Source: Bacteroidales bacterium
GTDB lineage: Bacteria; Bacteroidota; Bacteroidia; Bacteroidales; ML635J-15
Direction of reading: 5' to 3'
NCBI GenBank assembly: GCA_027858835.1
Contig: JAQIBY010000113.1
Span: 1-36,466, forward strand
Length of the DNA stretch: 36,466 bases
Shown here: positions 9,482 through 16,713 of the stretch, in pieces
Layout: each line of letters starts with the position of its first letter
Numbering within the stretch: the first letter of the stretch is position 1
Translations under genes and position numbers: made by a program
Notes under the pieces: generated by a model
Database searches by the model: none
Seen by the model: only the letters and a program-made list of their open reading frames with translations
What the model was told of the DNA's origin: nothing

Positions 9482-10858
9482 TTATGCTTTTTCTAACTCA
9501 ACAGTAAAGTGACGCATAATTGGTGCTTCCCAAGTGATGTTATATCCGCTTGTAATTTTATCACGACGGTCAAACACATTTTTAAGCGCTGCTGCAATCA
9601 CATCCATGTGGTTATTTGTGTATGCACGGCGAGGAATTGCCAAACGAAGTAACTCCAAATCGGGGTAGCGGTTTTCTCGGGTTTCCGGATCACGGTCAGC
9701 CAATAAGGTCCCGATCTCCACACCACGAATTCCGGCTTCGAGATATAATTCGATGCCGAGTGTTTGCGCTTGATACTCTTTTTTCGGAACATTGCAAAGC
9801 ACTTTGTTCGCATCAATAAACACGGCATGCCCACCAATTGGATGCTGTACGGGTACTCCGTATTCAATCAATTTATTTCCGAGGTACTCAACCTGTTTAA
9901 TGCGGGTTTCGAGATAATCAAATTCAGTACTTTCATCCAGTCCGACAGCAAGTGCACTCATATCACGACCTGCCATTCCACCGTAAGTTACGTATCCTTC
10001 AAACATGATATTGAAGGTACTGCATTGGCGGTGTAATTCTTTGTCGTTCATCCCAATAAATCCGCCGATGTTTACAAGTCCGTCTTTTTTAGAACTCATT
10101 GTCATCATATCGGCATATTGATACATGTCTTTAACAATGGCTTTAATCGACTTGTTTTCATATCCTTTTTCACGCAATTTGATGAAATACGCATTTTCAG
10201 CAAACCGTGCAGAATCAAACATGGTTGGGACATCATATTTACGGCTCAACTCATAAACTGCCTTCAAATTTTCAATACTTACAGGCTGTCCGCCACTAGA
10301 ATTACAAGTAACGGTAACACAAATAAACGGAATTTTCTCTTTTGGATTCTCTTTCAGTACTTTTTCCAGTTTATTCAGGTTGATATTTCCTTTAAACGGA
10401 TGTTCAACTTCTGTGTCGAAAGCCTCATCAATCGTGCAATCTACAGCTTTTGCTTTCCGAAATTCGATATGTCCTTTTGTAGTATCAAAATGTGAGTTTC
10501 CGGGAACCACATCGCCGGCTTTGACTAAAGCAGAAAACAACACGTTTTCGGCAGCTCTTCCTTGGTGAGTCGGCAAAAAATACGGAAAACCAAGAATTTT
10601 TTCTATGCTTTCTTTCAACTCATAATACGAACGAGCACCGGCATAACTTTCGTCACCCATCATAAGTGCAGACCACTGTCTGTCACTCATAGCTCCTGTT
10701 CCGCTATCGGTCAATAAATCGATAAAGACTTGTTCACTTCGCAGATTAAAAAGATTATATTTTGCCTCTTTTATCCACTGTTCACGTTGTTCGCGTGTGG
10801 TTTTGCGCAATGGCTCAACCATTTTAATTTTATAAGATTCTGAGAATGGAATTTCCAT
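9482..10858 (-). CDS. tnaA: Tryptophanase (tryptophan indole-lyase)
   Basis: The protein has 458 residues and is a PLP-dependent beta-eliminating lyase converting L-tryptophan to indole, pyruvate and ammonia. Family motifs visible are NSSGGQPVS (near 187-194), FDSARFAENA and MSSKKDGLVNIGG; the second lysine of SSKKD (K258) aligns with the PLP-binding lysine. The main alternative is tyrosine phenol-lyase, which carries an M-x-R pair (AMERG) where tryptophanase has V-x-I (AVEIG). This protein reads GVEIG at 379-383. It also has RHFT (H450) near the C-terminus as in tryptophanase, where tyrosine phenol-lyase has RFFT. Both points favour tryptophanase. These comparisons are from memory of the E. 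coli and C. freundii sequences. No tryptophan permease gene is adjacent. The gene is preceded by a long leader (see 10859-11242). Confidence 0.9.
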   Translation of the reverse strand: MEIPFSESYKIKMVEPLRKTTREQREQWIKEAKYNLFNLRSEQVFIDLLTDSGTGAMSDRQWSALMMGDESYAGARSYYELKESIEKILGFPYFLPTHQGRAAENVLFSALVKAGDVVPGNSHFDTTKGHIEFRKAKAVDCTIDEAFDTEVEHPFKGNINLNKLEKVLKENPKEKIPFICVTVTCNSSGGQPVSIENLKAVYELSRKYDVPTMFDSARFAENAYFIKLREKGYENKSIKAIVKDMYQYADMMTMSSKKDGLVNIGGFIGMNDKELHRQCSTFNIMFEGYVTYGGMAGRDMSALAVGLDESTEFDYLETRIKQVEYLGNKLIEYGVPVQHPIGGHAVFIDANKVLCNVPKKEYQAQTLGIELYLEAGIRGVEIGTLLADRDPETRENRYPDLELLRLAIPRRAYTNNHMDVIAAALKNVFDRRDKITSGYNITWEAPIMRHFTVELEKA

Positions 10859-10864
10859 AATATC

Positions 10865-10880
10865 TAAATTTTTAAATTTA
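10865..10880 (-). repeat. AT-only inverted repeat just upstream of the tryptophanase start
   Basis: TAAATTT and AAATTTA arms separated by 2 bases lie within 7 bases of the tnaA ATG. They could form a weak hairpin over the ribosome entry region of the tnaA mRNA; such AT-only palindromes also arise by chance. Confidence 0.3.
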
Positions 10881-11034
10881 ACGAATGATTACTTTTCACA
10901 AATTATACCAATTGTGTTTCAAAATGATTGATAAAGAAATTTTGAAACTACAATGGTTAATGCCGATATTACAGCAAAACAAGCAGACAGAATCGAGATC
11001 TGAATGTATGCGCCATTTTGATGTTTAATCGGTA

Positions 11035-11121
11035 TTATTGGCAGGAATCGTGATAAAACTCATCACGATTTTTAATGTTGCGATAAACATCTTTGGCTCG
11101 TATGGTGATTACTTTAACCAT
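11035..11121 (-). CDS. Possible 28-residue small ORF in the tryptophanase leader (or fragment of a decayed small gene)
   Basis: The ORF runs from the ATG at 11121-11119 to the TAA at 11037-11035 and reads MVKVITIRAKDVYRNIKN, then RDEFYHDSCQ. The ATG lies 20 bases after an exact -7 element with a TTG at the right spacing, so a transcript through it is likely. It has no tryptophan codon, so it is not an obvious TnaC-like leader peptide. One base of frame slip near its end would join it to a hydrophobic segment reaching 10919, giving a small single-span membrane protein of roughly 65-70 residues. I cannot decide between a leader ORF, a degraded gene and chance. Confidence 0.3.
   Translation of the reverse strand: MVKVITIRAKDVYRNIKNRDEFYHDSCQ
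11046..11073 (+). terminator. Hairpin with T-run, possible terminator
   Basis: A 9-bp perfect stem (AATCGTGAT at 11046-11054 with ATCACGATT at 11062-11070) has a 7-base loop and a short T-run on the plus strand. No clear plus-strand gene ends before it. It also lies inside the small minus-strand ORF, so it may instead be an RNA structure in the tryptophanase leader. Confidence 0.4.
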
Positions 11122-11141
11122 TATAATTTCATTCGTCTTAA

Positions 11142-11171
11142 CAAAAATACAAAAGTGAAATGAAAAATCAA
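11142..11171 (-). promoter_or_regulatory. Bacteroidota-type promoter reading toward tryptophanase
   Basis: On the minus strand TTG (11171-11169) is followed after 19 bases by TATTTTTG (11149-11142), an exact TAnnTTTG match with ideal spacing. Transcription would start near 11135 and run through the short ORF toward tnaA. Confidence 0.6.
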
Positions 11172-11188
11172 AGCTTTTTGTGCTCACA

Positions 11189-11219
11189 TTGCAATTATTA
11201 ACCAATAAAACTAAATTTG
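11189..11219 (+). promoter_or_regulatory. Bacteroidota-type promoter for the DUF3078 gene
   Basis: TTG at 11189-11191 is followed after 20 bases by TAAATTTG at 11212-11219, an exact -7 match with proper spacing. The start would fall near 11226, only a few bases before ATG 11231 and about 17 before ATG 11243, so the leader is very short. Confidence 0.7.
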
Positions 11220-11242
11220 CAATTGATTTAATGACAACACAT

Positions 11243-12169
11243 ATGAAGGTGAGATTTTTTGTTTTAAGCATTTTATTATTGGCAATTTCGATCAATTCTT
11301 TTGCTGAATCTGACAATACCCCCGTTGAAGATAGCCTGAAGCTCGGTGAATGGGCGCATAGTGGAGAAGGAACACTCAATGTGAATCAGGGATATTTATC
11401 GAATTGGGTTGAAGGTGGAGAAAGCTCGATTAGTGCAACCTGGGTTTTGAATCTGAGTGCAAAGTATAAAAGTGATAATACCTCTTGGGATAATTATGCA
11501 CGATGGAAATACGGCGTGTTAAAATCCGGTTATGAATCACTTAGAAAAAATGAAGATAAATTTGAATTTGAATCTAAATTCGGATTTAATGCCTCTGAAA
11601 GCTGGTATTATTCCGGCTTGGTAAATGTAAAATCTCAATTATTTAACGGATATAGTTATCCCAACGATTCAATTCCGGTTTCGGCTTTTTTATCTCCGGG
11701 AAACATTGTTTCATCACTCGGTATGGATTACAAACCCAATAAAAATTTCACACTCATGCTTTCTCCGTTTTCCGTCAAAACGACCGTAGTTTGGGACACA
11801 GTGAATATAGACCAAACCCGCTATGGACTTGAGGCAGACGAACGTTTTAAAGGTGAGTTGGGGGGTTATGTGACTGCAAAATGGGCAGCAAATTTACATG
11901 AGAATATTGTGATGAATAATAAGATTGAATTGTTCTCATCTTATCTGAATAATCCTGAGAACATTGATATTGATTGGGAATTTGCACTTATTTTGAAAGC
12001 AACTAAATATTTGTCAACTAGCATCACAACCCATCTCATTTACGACCATGATATAGACATTCCCGTATATACTTTTGAAAATGGAGAACGGGTAAGAGAT
12101 GGTGATAAAATGACAAAAGCCATCCAATTTAAAGAAATGCTCAGTATTGGATTTTCTTATAAATTCTGA
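11243..12169 (+). CDS. DUF3078 domain outer-membrane beta-barrel protein
   Basis: The protein has 308 residues from ATG 11243. That start gives a clean signal peptide (MKVRFFVLSILLLAISINSF, cleavage after SFA). ATG 11231 is an in-frame alternative; longer versions would start before the predicted transcript start. The mature part begins GEWAHSGEGTLNVNQGYLSNWVEGGESS. It continues as alternating amphipathic strands (WDNYARWKYG, FEFESKFGF, WYYSGLVNVKSQL, WEFALILKA) and ends in an aromatic strand, SIGFSYKF, typical of an outer-membrane barrel. This is the DUF3078 pattern common in Bacteroidota; its role is unknown. No operon partner is evident, although guaA follows 81 bases later with its own -7 element. 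Confidence 0.85.
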   Translation: MKVRFFVLSILLLAISINSFAESDNTPVEDSLKLGEWAHSGEGTLNVNQGYLSNWVEGGESSISATWVLNLSAKYKSDNTSWDNYARWKYGVLKSGYESLRKNEDKFEFESKFGFNASESWYYSGLVNVKSQLFNGYSYPNDSIPVSAFLSPGNIVSSLGMDYKPNKNFTLMLSPFSVKTTVVWDTVNIDQTRYGLEADERFKGELGGYVTAKWAANLHENIVMNNKIELFSSYLNNPENIDIDWEFALILKATKYLSTSITTHLIYDHDIDIPVYTFENGERVRDGDKMTKAIQFKEMLSIGFSYKF

Positions 12170-12226
12170 TTTCAGTAACGGGCTTAAATTCTGACGCATT
12201 TCAAAGGGATATTCTTTGAAAAAATT

Positions 12227-12234
12227 TATCTTTG
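12227..12234 (+). promoter_or_regulatory. Candidate -7 element for guaA
   Basis: TATCTTTG, an exact TAnnTTTG match, lies 16 bases before the guaA ATG. No TTG is present at the -33 distance. The short leader resembles others in this window. Confidence 0.5.
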
Positions 12235-12250
12235 CCAAAACTTTTACGGC

Positions 12251-13783
12251 ATGCACGAAAAAATTATAATTCTCGACTTTGGCTCACAATATACTCAACT
12301 GATAGCCAGAAAAGTACGCGAGCTGAATGTTTATTGCGAAATTCATCCTTTTGCGTATGAAATCCCGGAAAACGATGATGAAATTAAAGCGGTTATATTA
12401 AGCGGTTCACCATTTTCCGTATTGGACGAAGGCGCTCCTGTCCCTAATCTTGAAGGGATTAAAGGGAAATATCCATTGTTGGGAGTTTGTTACGGTGCAC
12501 AATATTTATCGCATCATTACGGTGGAGATGTTCGTTTTTCAAATTCACGCGAATACGGCAGAGCGCATCTTGTAAAAATGGATGAATCGCATTCTTTACT
12601 TAAAGGAATGACACTCGGAAATCAAGTTTGGATGTCGCATGGAGATACAATTAATAGTATTCCCGAAAATTTCCGAATTATTGCCTCCACTGAAGATGTG
12701 AATGTGGCTGCCTTTGAAATTGAAAATGAGAAAACTTACGGAATTCAATTTCACCCGGAGGTATATCACTCTGTGGAAGGAAAGCAACTTTTAGAGAATT
12801 TTGTCATTCACATTGCCGGATGTACCCGTGATTGGACTCCTGAATCTTATGTCGATGAAACCATTGCCAAACTGCAGAAACAACTGGGGAATGACAAAGT
12901 TGTTCTCGGACTATCCGGTGGAGTGGACTCCAGTGTGGCTGCGATTTTGCTGCATAAAGCCATCGGCAAAAATCAAACTTGTATTTTTGTTGATAACGGC
13001 TTATTACGAAAAAATGAATTTGAGTCGGTGCTCGATTCTTATAAAAATCTCGGACTAAACGTAATCGGCATTGATGCCCGTCAACGCTTTTGGGATGCAT
13101 TGAAAGGCATAAAAGACCCAGAACAGAAACGCAAAATTATCGGCGGAAAATTCATTGACATTTTCGATGAAGAAGCAACTAAAATTAAAGATGTTAAATG
13201 GTTAGCACAGGGAACAATTTATCCTGACGTGATTGAATCCATTTCGGTTAACGGCCCTTCCGTGACTATAAAATCTCATCATAATGTAGGCGGGCTGCCT
13301 GACAAAATGAAGTTAAAAGTGGTTGAACCATTGCGCTCATTGTTTAAAGATGAAGTGCGACGTGTCGGCAAAACAATTGATGTTCCCGAGAATATTTTGA
13401 AACGTCATCCATTCCCAGGTCCCGGATTAGGAATTCGCATTTTGGGAGATATTACACCGGATAAAGTTCGCATTCTTCAAGAGGTAGATCATATTTTTAT
13501 CCAGGGATTAAAGGATGACGGATTGTACGATGATGTCTGGCAAGCCGGAGCGATGCTATTACCTGTACAATCGGTCGGTGTTATGGGCGATGAACGTACC
13601 TATGAGCAGGTTGTCGCATTGCGTGCAGTTCAATCAACAGACGGAATGACAGCAGATTGGGTGCATTTGCCTTATGAATTTTTGGCAAAAGTATCAAACC
13701 GAATTATCAATCGGGTTCGCGGTGTAAACCGTGTGGTATATGATATCAGCTCAAAACCGCCGGCAACGATTGAGTGGGAATAG
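12251..13783 (+). CDS. guaA: GMP synthase (glutamine-hydrolysing)
   Basis: The protein has 510 residues, normal for the bacterial enzyme, which aminates XMP to GMP using glutamine and ATP. The N-terminal class I glutamine amidotransferase domain shows [18 protein letters not shown], the nucleophile elbow GVCYGAQ (C80) and FHPEV (H168, E170). The ATP pyrophosphatase domain has the PP-loop [11 protein letters not shown] (S222-S227). The C-terminal dimerisation domain has [12 protein letters not shown] and ends with KPPATIEWE. All catalytic residues are intact. The ATG at 12251 places the conserved [10 protein letters not shown] at its usual distance from the start. The 200-base gap that follows (13784-13983) holds only a weak A/T hairpin. 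Confidence 0.97.
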   Translation: MHEKIIILDFGSQYTQLIARKVRELNVYCEIHPFAYEIPENDDEIKAVILSGSPFSVLDEGAPVPNLEGIKGKYPLLGVCYGAQYLSHHYGGDVRFSNSREYGRAHLVKMDESHSLLKGMTLGNQVWMSHGDTINSIPENFRIIASTEDVNVAAFEIENEKTYGIQFHPEVYHSVEGKQLLENFVIHIAGCTRDWTPESYVDETIAKLQKQLGNDKVVLGLSGGVDSSVAAILLHKAIGKNQTCIFVDNGLLRKNEFESVLDSYKNLGLNVIGIDARQRFWDALKGIKDPEQKRKIIGGKFIDIFDEEATKIKDVKWLAQGTIYPDVIESISVNGPSVTIKSHHNVGGLPDKMKLKVVEPLRSLFKDEVRRVGKTIDVPENILKRHPFPGPGLGIRILGDITPDKVRILQEVDHIFIQGLKDDGLYDDVWQAGAMLLPVQSVGVMGDERTYEQVVALRAVQSTDGMTADWVHLPYEFLAKVSNRIINRVRGVNRVVYDISSKPPATIEWE

Positions 13784-13983
13784 GTTTAGATGTTTTCGAG
13801 ATAATTTCGATGAAAAATCGAAATCCCTAAATTACCTGCTGTGTATTACCTCTAAATTAGGTGACTAAGAATGTAAGGTAGCTTAGCATTGTGCTGAGAT
13901 ACTTGAAACAGGATTTCAATTTTTAAGCAAAGACATCATCATTTTCAAAAAAATCCGCTATTTTTATCAAAAACAAATCAGAT

Positions 13984-15798
13984 TTGTCTGAGAAAACAGA
14001 AAATAGCAAAATTAAAACACTGGTTAGTGCATTGCCTGAAAAACCCGGTGTGTATCGCTTTTATGATAAAGACGATAAACTGCTTTATGTCGGCAAAGCA
14101 AAAAATCTAAAAAAGCGCGTCTCATCCTATTTCACTAAACATCACGACAGTGGAAAAACTCGTGTGCTTGTCAGGAAAATTGTTGACATCAAGCCAATTG
14201 TCGTTGAAAATGAATCGGATGCACTCCTTTTGGAGAACAATCTGATTAAAACGCATCAGCCCCGCTATAATGTCATGCTGAAAGATGACAAAACCTATCC
14301 CTGGATTGTCATCCGTAATGAGGAGTTTCCCCGGGTTCATCTCACCCGCAATGTCATTAAAGACGGATCGGAGTATTTCGGACCCTATACATCCGTAAAG
14401 GTGGTTCGCACTTTATTGGATATGATTCGGCAACTCTATCCCATCCGAAACTGCAAATACAAACTTACACAAGAAAATATTAAGAGTGGTAAATTCAAAG
14501 CCTGTTTAGAATATCATTTGGGCAATTGTTTGGCTCCTTGTGAAGGGAAACAAAGTGAGGCTGAATACTTGAGCAATATTGAGCAAATCCGCAATATTGT
14601 TAAAGGAGATTTGAACAGTGTGCTTTCTTATTTAAAGAAATTAATGCAGGAATACGCAGGAAACTATAAATTTGAGGATGCTGAAAACATGCGTCAGAAA
14701 ATTGGCTTGATAGAAAATTACAAGGCGAAATCCACTATCGTGAATCCAAAAATCCATAATCTGGATATATTTGGGATGGTTGAAGACAAGCAAACAGTTT
14801 TTGTTAATTTTCTAAAAATAGCCAATGGGGCAATCATTCAAGCACATACTATAGAAATGAAGAAACGGATTGAAGAAGATCCGGCAGAATTACTTTCGAC
14901 AGCCATTCATGAAATTCGTGCGAAACTCAATTCAACATCGAAAATATGCCTTGTTCCAATTAAACCGGCATTTAAAATAGACGGCCTTGATTTTCTCATC
15001 CCTCAACGAGGAGACAAAAAACACTTGATGGATTTATCCATGCGAAATGCCAAATATTACATGCTGGATAAGCATAAACAAATTGAGCATACAAATCCTG
15101 AGCGACATACCAAACGCATTCTGGAGACATTGAAATCCGACCTTCATCTTACGGAAGAGCCTGTGCATATTGAATGTTTTGACAATTCCAATATTCAGGG
15201 TCATTATCCGGTTGCTGCCTGTGTGGTTTTTAAAAACGTCAAACCGAGCAAAAAAGATTACCGACATTATCATATTAAAACGGTTGTAGGCCCTGATGAT
15301 TTTGCATCGATGAAAGAGATTATTATGCGACGCTATACCCGGCTAAAAGCAGAAAATCAATCCTTACCACAACTAATTATTATCGACGGAGGAAAAGGGC
15401 AACTTCGGGCAGCAGTCGAAGGGTTAGAAGCAATTAATTTGAGAGGTAAAATTGCGATAATCGGGATTGCCAAACGTTTGGAGGAAATTTTCTTTCCGAA
15501 CGATTCCGTTCCACTTTATCTTGACAAAAACAGTGAGTCCTTGAAAGTCATACAACATGCTCGTGATGAGGCACATCGTTTTGGAATTACGTTTCACCGG
15601 AATCAACGCTCTAAGGATTTTATTCAGTCTGAGTTAGATAAAATCCCTGGTATTGGAACAAAAACGGCGGAAACTCTGCTCAAAGCATTTGGCTCAATTA
15701 AAAAAATTAAAGAAGCAAAGCTTGAAGAGATTGCCAAACATGTTGGAAAATCAAAAGCGAATGAAATTGTTAAATTTTTTCAGGAAAATAGAAAATGA
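13984..15798 (+). CDS. uvrC: Excinuclease ABC subunit C
   Basis: The protein has 604 residues and acts with UvrA and UvrB in nucleotide excision repair, making the two incisions around the lesion. The GIY-YIG nuclease domain covers about 18-95 (GVY at 22-24, YVG at 35-37, then KNLKKRV). A cysteine cluster follows (RNCKYKL, KFKACLEYHLGNCLAPC), as in UvrC proteins thought to bind an Fe-S cluster. A UVR motif lies near 212-246 (YKFEDAENMRQKI). The RNase H-like second nuclease domain begins at HIECFDNSNIQG (D399 in the expected acidic position). A helix-hairpin-helix domain closes the protein (IPGIGTKTAETLLKAFGS). The start is TTG at 13984: no in-frame ATG exists nearby and it places LPEKPGVYRF at residue 18, as in homologues. 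The stop overlaps nothing; a convergent lipoprotein gene ends 30 bases later. Confidence 0.95.
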   Translation: MSEKTENSKIKTLVSALPEKPGVYRFYDKDDKLLYVGKAKNLKKRVSSYFTKHHDSGKTRVLVRKIVDIKPIVVENESDALLLENNLIKTHQPRYNVMLKDDKTYPWIVIRNEEFPRVHLTRNVIKDGSEYFGPYTSVKVVRTLLDMIRQLYPIRNCKYKLTQENIKSGKFKACLEYHLGNCLAPCEGKQSEAEYLSNIEQIRNIVKGDLNSVLSYLKKLMQEYAGNYKFEDAENMRQKIGLIENYKAKSTIVNPKIHNLDIFGMVEDKQTVFVNFLKIANGAIIQAHTIEMKKRIEEDPAELLSTAIHEIRAKLNSTSKICLVPIKPAFKIDGLDFLIPQRGDKKHLMDLSMRNAKYYMLDKHKQIEHTNPERHTKRILETLKSDLHLTEEPVHIECFDNSNIQGHYPVAACVVFKNVKPSKKDYRHYHIKTVVGPDDFASMKEIIMRRYTRLKAENQSLPQLIIIDGGKGQLRAAVEGLEAINLRGKIAIIGIAKRLEEIFFPNDSVPLYLDKNSESLKVIQHARDEAHRFGITFHRNQRSKDFIQSELDKIPGIGTKTAETLLKAFGSIKKIKEAKLEEIAKHVGKSKANEIVKFFQENRK

Positions 15799-15827
15799 CA
15801 ATATCACATTTGAGATGAGAGTGACAT

Positions 15828-16256
15828 TTAACCATTTTGCCGTGTTACTTTCCACATATGCTCAGCTTTGATTGTAAAATGATAACTTTCCTGAACATTT
15901 CCTGAAAATCTGGACTTTTTCTCTGTATGATGTGTCCACATGTTGCAGTTGGTAAGATCAGTATTGAGATACACATCTTTCGGTGTAATATATTCCACAG
16001 AATCGATATTACCTAAAGGATGACTCGGTAAAACCTCCTGACTTTCGTAACTGCGGGAGGAAATGGTAACCGTTTCGCCTGCTGGGATGTAAATAGTATC
16101 CTGTTTCACCGCGTAAGAATCATGATGCAACAGAATAGTAATATCATATTCAGTTTGATTTTCGATGCTTTTCAGGACAACATATTCCTTCTCACAAGAA
16201 AGCAAACTCGAGAAGAGCAGCAGTGTAAGAAGATATGGAATCCAGCGTTTCATCAT
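15828..16256 (-). CDS. Small predicted lipoprotein of unknown function
   Basis: The protein has 142 residues. It has a lipoprotein signal peptide, MMKRWIPYLLTLLLFSSLLS followed by C21, so it is probably lipidated and anchored in the envelope. The mature part is short and beta-rich (IENQTEYDITILLHHDSY, DTIYIPAGETVTISSRSY) and shows no domain I recognise. ATG 16253 is an equivalent start one codon later. The gene has its own -7 element at 16312-16319, and a 26-bp near-perfect palindrome lies about 40 bases further upstream. Its 3' end faces uvrC with a 29-base gap. Confidence 0.75.
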   Translation of the reverse strand: MMKRWIPYLLTLLLFSSLLSCEKEYVVLKSIENQTEYDITILLHHDSYAVKQDTIYIPAGETVTISSRSYESQEVLPSHPLGNIDSVEYITPKDVYLNTDLTNCNMWTHHTEKKSRFSGNVQESYHFTIKAEHMWKVTRQNG

Positions 16257-16311
16257 TTTTATTATTAGTTTCTATTAATAAGACGCTCATATATGCCTTA
16301 GCGTTGCGTGA

Positions 16312-16319
16312 CAAAGATA
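16312..16319 (-). promoter_or_regulatory. Candidate -7 element for the lipoprotein gene
   Basis: On the minus strand this reads TATCTTTG, an exact TAnnTTTG match about 55 bases before the ATG. No clear TTG occurs at -33, which could fit a promoter dependent on an activator. Confidence 0.45.
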
Positions 16320-16346
16320 AAAGTTTTGTTAAAAGTATTTATTTGG

Positions 16347-16372
16347 TTGAGACAGACGGCCGTTTGTCTCAA
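16347..16372. promoter_or_regulatory. 26-bp near-perfect palindrome, probable operator
   Basis: The half-sites TTGAGACA and TGTCTCAA flank a G/C core containing ACGGCCGT; 12 of the 13 base pairs match, the only exception being a G opposite T. It lies about 43 bp from the lipoprotein -7 element (centre to centre) and outside the terminator of the biotin-carrier gene. It lacks a T-run, so it is not a terminator. The size and symmetry suit a dimeric helix-turn-helix regulator; which one is unknown, and no regulator gene is adjacent. Confidence 0.55.
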
Positions 16373-16390
16373 ATAAAAAAATTACACAAA

Positions 16391-16422
16391 AAAAACGCTG
16401 AATCGTTTGACACAGCGTTTTT
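16391..16422 (-). terminator. Terminator after the biotin-carrier gene
   Basis: Arms AAAAACGCTG (16391-16400) and CAGCGTTTTT (16413-16422) form a 10-bp stem with a 12-base loop. On the minus strand it is followed by a run of T, as expected for an intrinsic terminator. It lies about 20 bases after the stop of the 70-residue biotin carrier. Confidence 0.85.
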
Positions 16423-16443
16423 AAAAAATTCAAAAGAAAATCT

Positions 16444-16656
16444 TTATTCAATTTCCATCATAACAAAATTCTTAGGCACTTTGTCGCCAACTTTCACATA
16501 GATTTTTCCCACTTTTCCTACGTATTCAGCCTGAATTCTGTTATTCATTTTCATAGCTTCAAGAATTAACACAGGTTGTTCGTGTGTTACCTTATCGCCT
16601 TTTTTTACCAGAATTTCGAGAATTGTTCCGGGAATTATTGCTTTTACTTCTTTCAT
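16444..16656 (-). CDS. Biotin carboxyl carrier domain protein (70 residues)
   Basis: The protein is a single biotinyl/lipoyl domain. EAMKM at 33-37 gives K36 as the biotinylated lysine, preceded by VKAIIPGTILEILVKKGDKV and followed by VGKVGKIYVKVGDKV, the two symmetrical halves of the fold. It would carry CO2 on biotin to the carboxyltransferase encoded immediately upstream (57-base gap, same strand). At 70 residues it lacks the N-terminal extension found in most carrier subunits of such systems. The upstream start is bounded by the preceding gene, so this length is real unless the start is internal. No biotin carboxylase or membrane decarboxylase subunit lies beside it. Confidence 0.9.
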   Translation of the reverse strand: MKEVKAIIPGTILEILVKKGDKVTHEQPVLILEAMKMNNRIQAEYVGKVGKIYVKVGDKVPKNFVMMEIE

Positions 16657-16713
16657 AATTGTCTGAATTAAATTGCTACTAACAAATTGTAGATTTCACT
16701 GTATCGCATACTG

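Larger units (their letters stand above)
10859..11242. other. Gene-poor interval between tryptophanase and the DUF3078 gene
   Basis: These 384 bases between divergent genes hold two well-formed divergent promoters (11142-11171 minus, 11189-11219 plus), a short minus-strand ORF (11035-11121), a hairpin at 11046-11070 and an AT-only inverted repeat at 10865-10880 just upstream of the tryptophanase ATG. A minus-strand transcript from the first promoter would carry a leader of about 270 nt before tnaA. A second minus-strand segment (about 11061 down to the TGA at 10919-10921) reads as a hydrophobic stretch containing KHQNGAYIQISIL and ALTIVVSKFLY but has no start codon. Confidence 0.6.

Noticed and set aside
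9482-10858. Tyrosine phenol-lyase as the product
   Set aside because: The M-x-R substrate pair of that enzyme is V-x-I here, and the C-terminal RHFT is of tryptophanase type.
10885-11028. 47-codon plus-strand ORF between tnaA and the DUF3078 gene
   Set aside because: No plus-strand promoter, ribosome site or recognisable feature; the promoter evidence here favours minus-strand transcription.
11035-11379. 114-residue minus-strand ORF
   Set aside because: Its first two thirds lie opposite the DUF3078 gene and its promoter; only the last 28 codons, which have their own ATG and promoter, are considered.
13804-13824. ATTTCGAT / ATCGAAAT hairpin after guaA as a terminator
   Set aside because: The 8-bp stem is AT-rich and no T-run follows on the plus strand. 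It may be a chance inverted repeat.
16235-16501. 88-residue plus-strand ORF across the lipoprotein and biotin-carrier interval
   Set aside because: It reads through the palindrome and the terminator and overlaps both real genes antisense.
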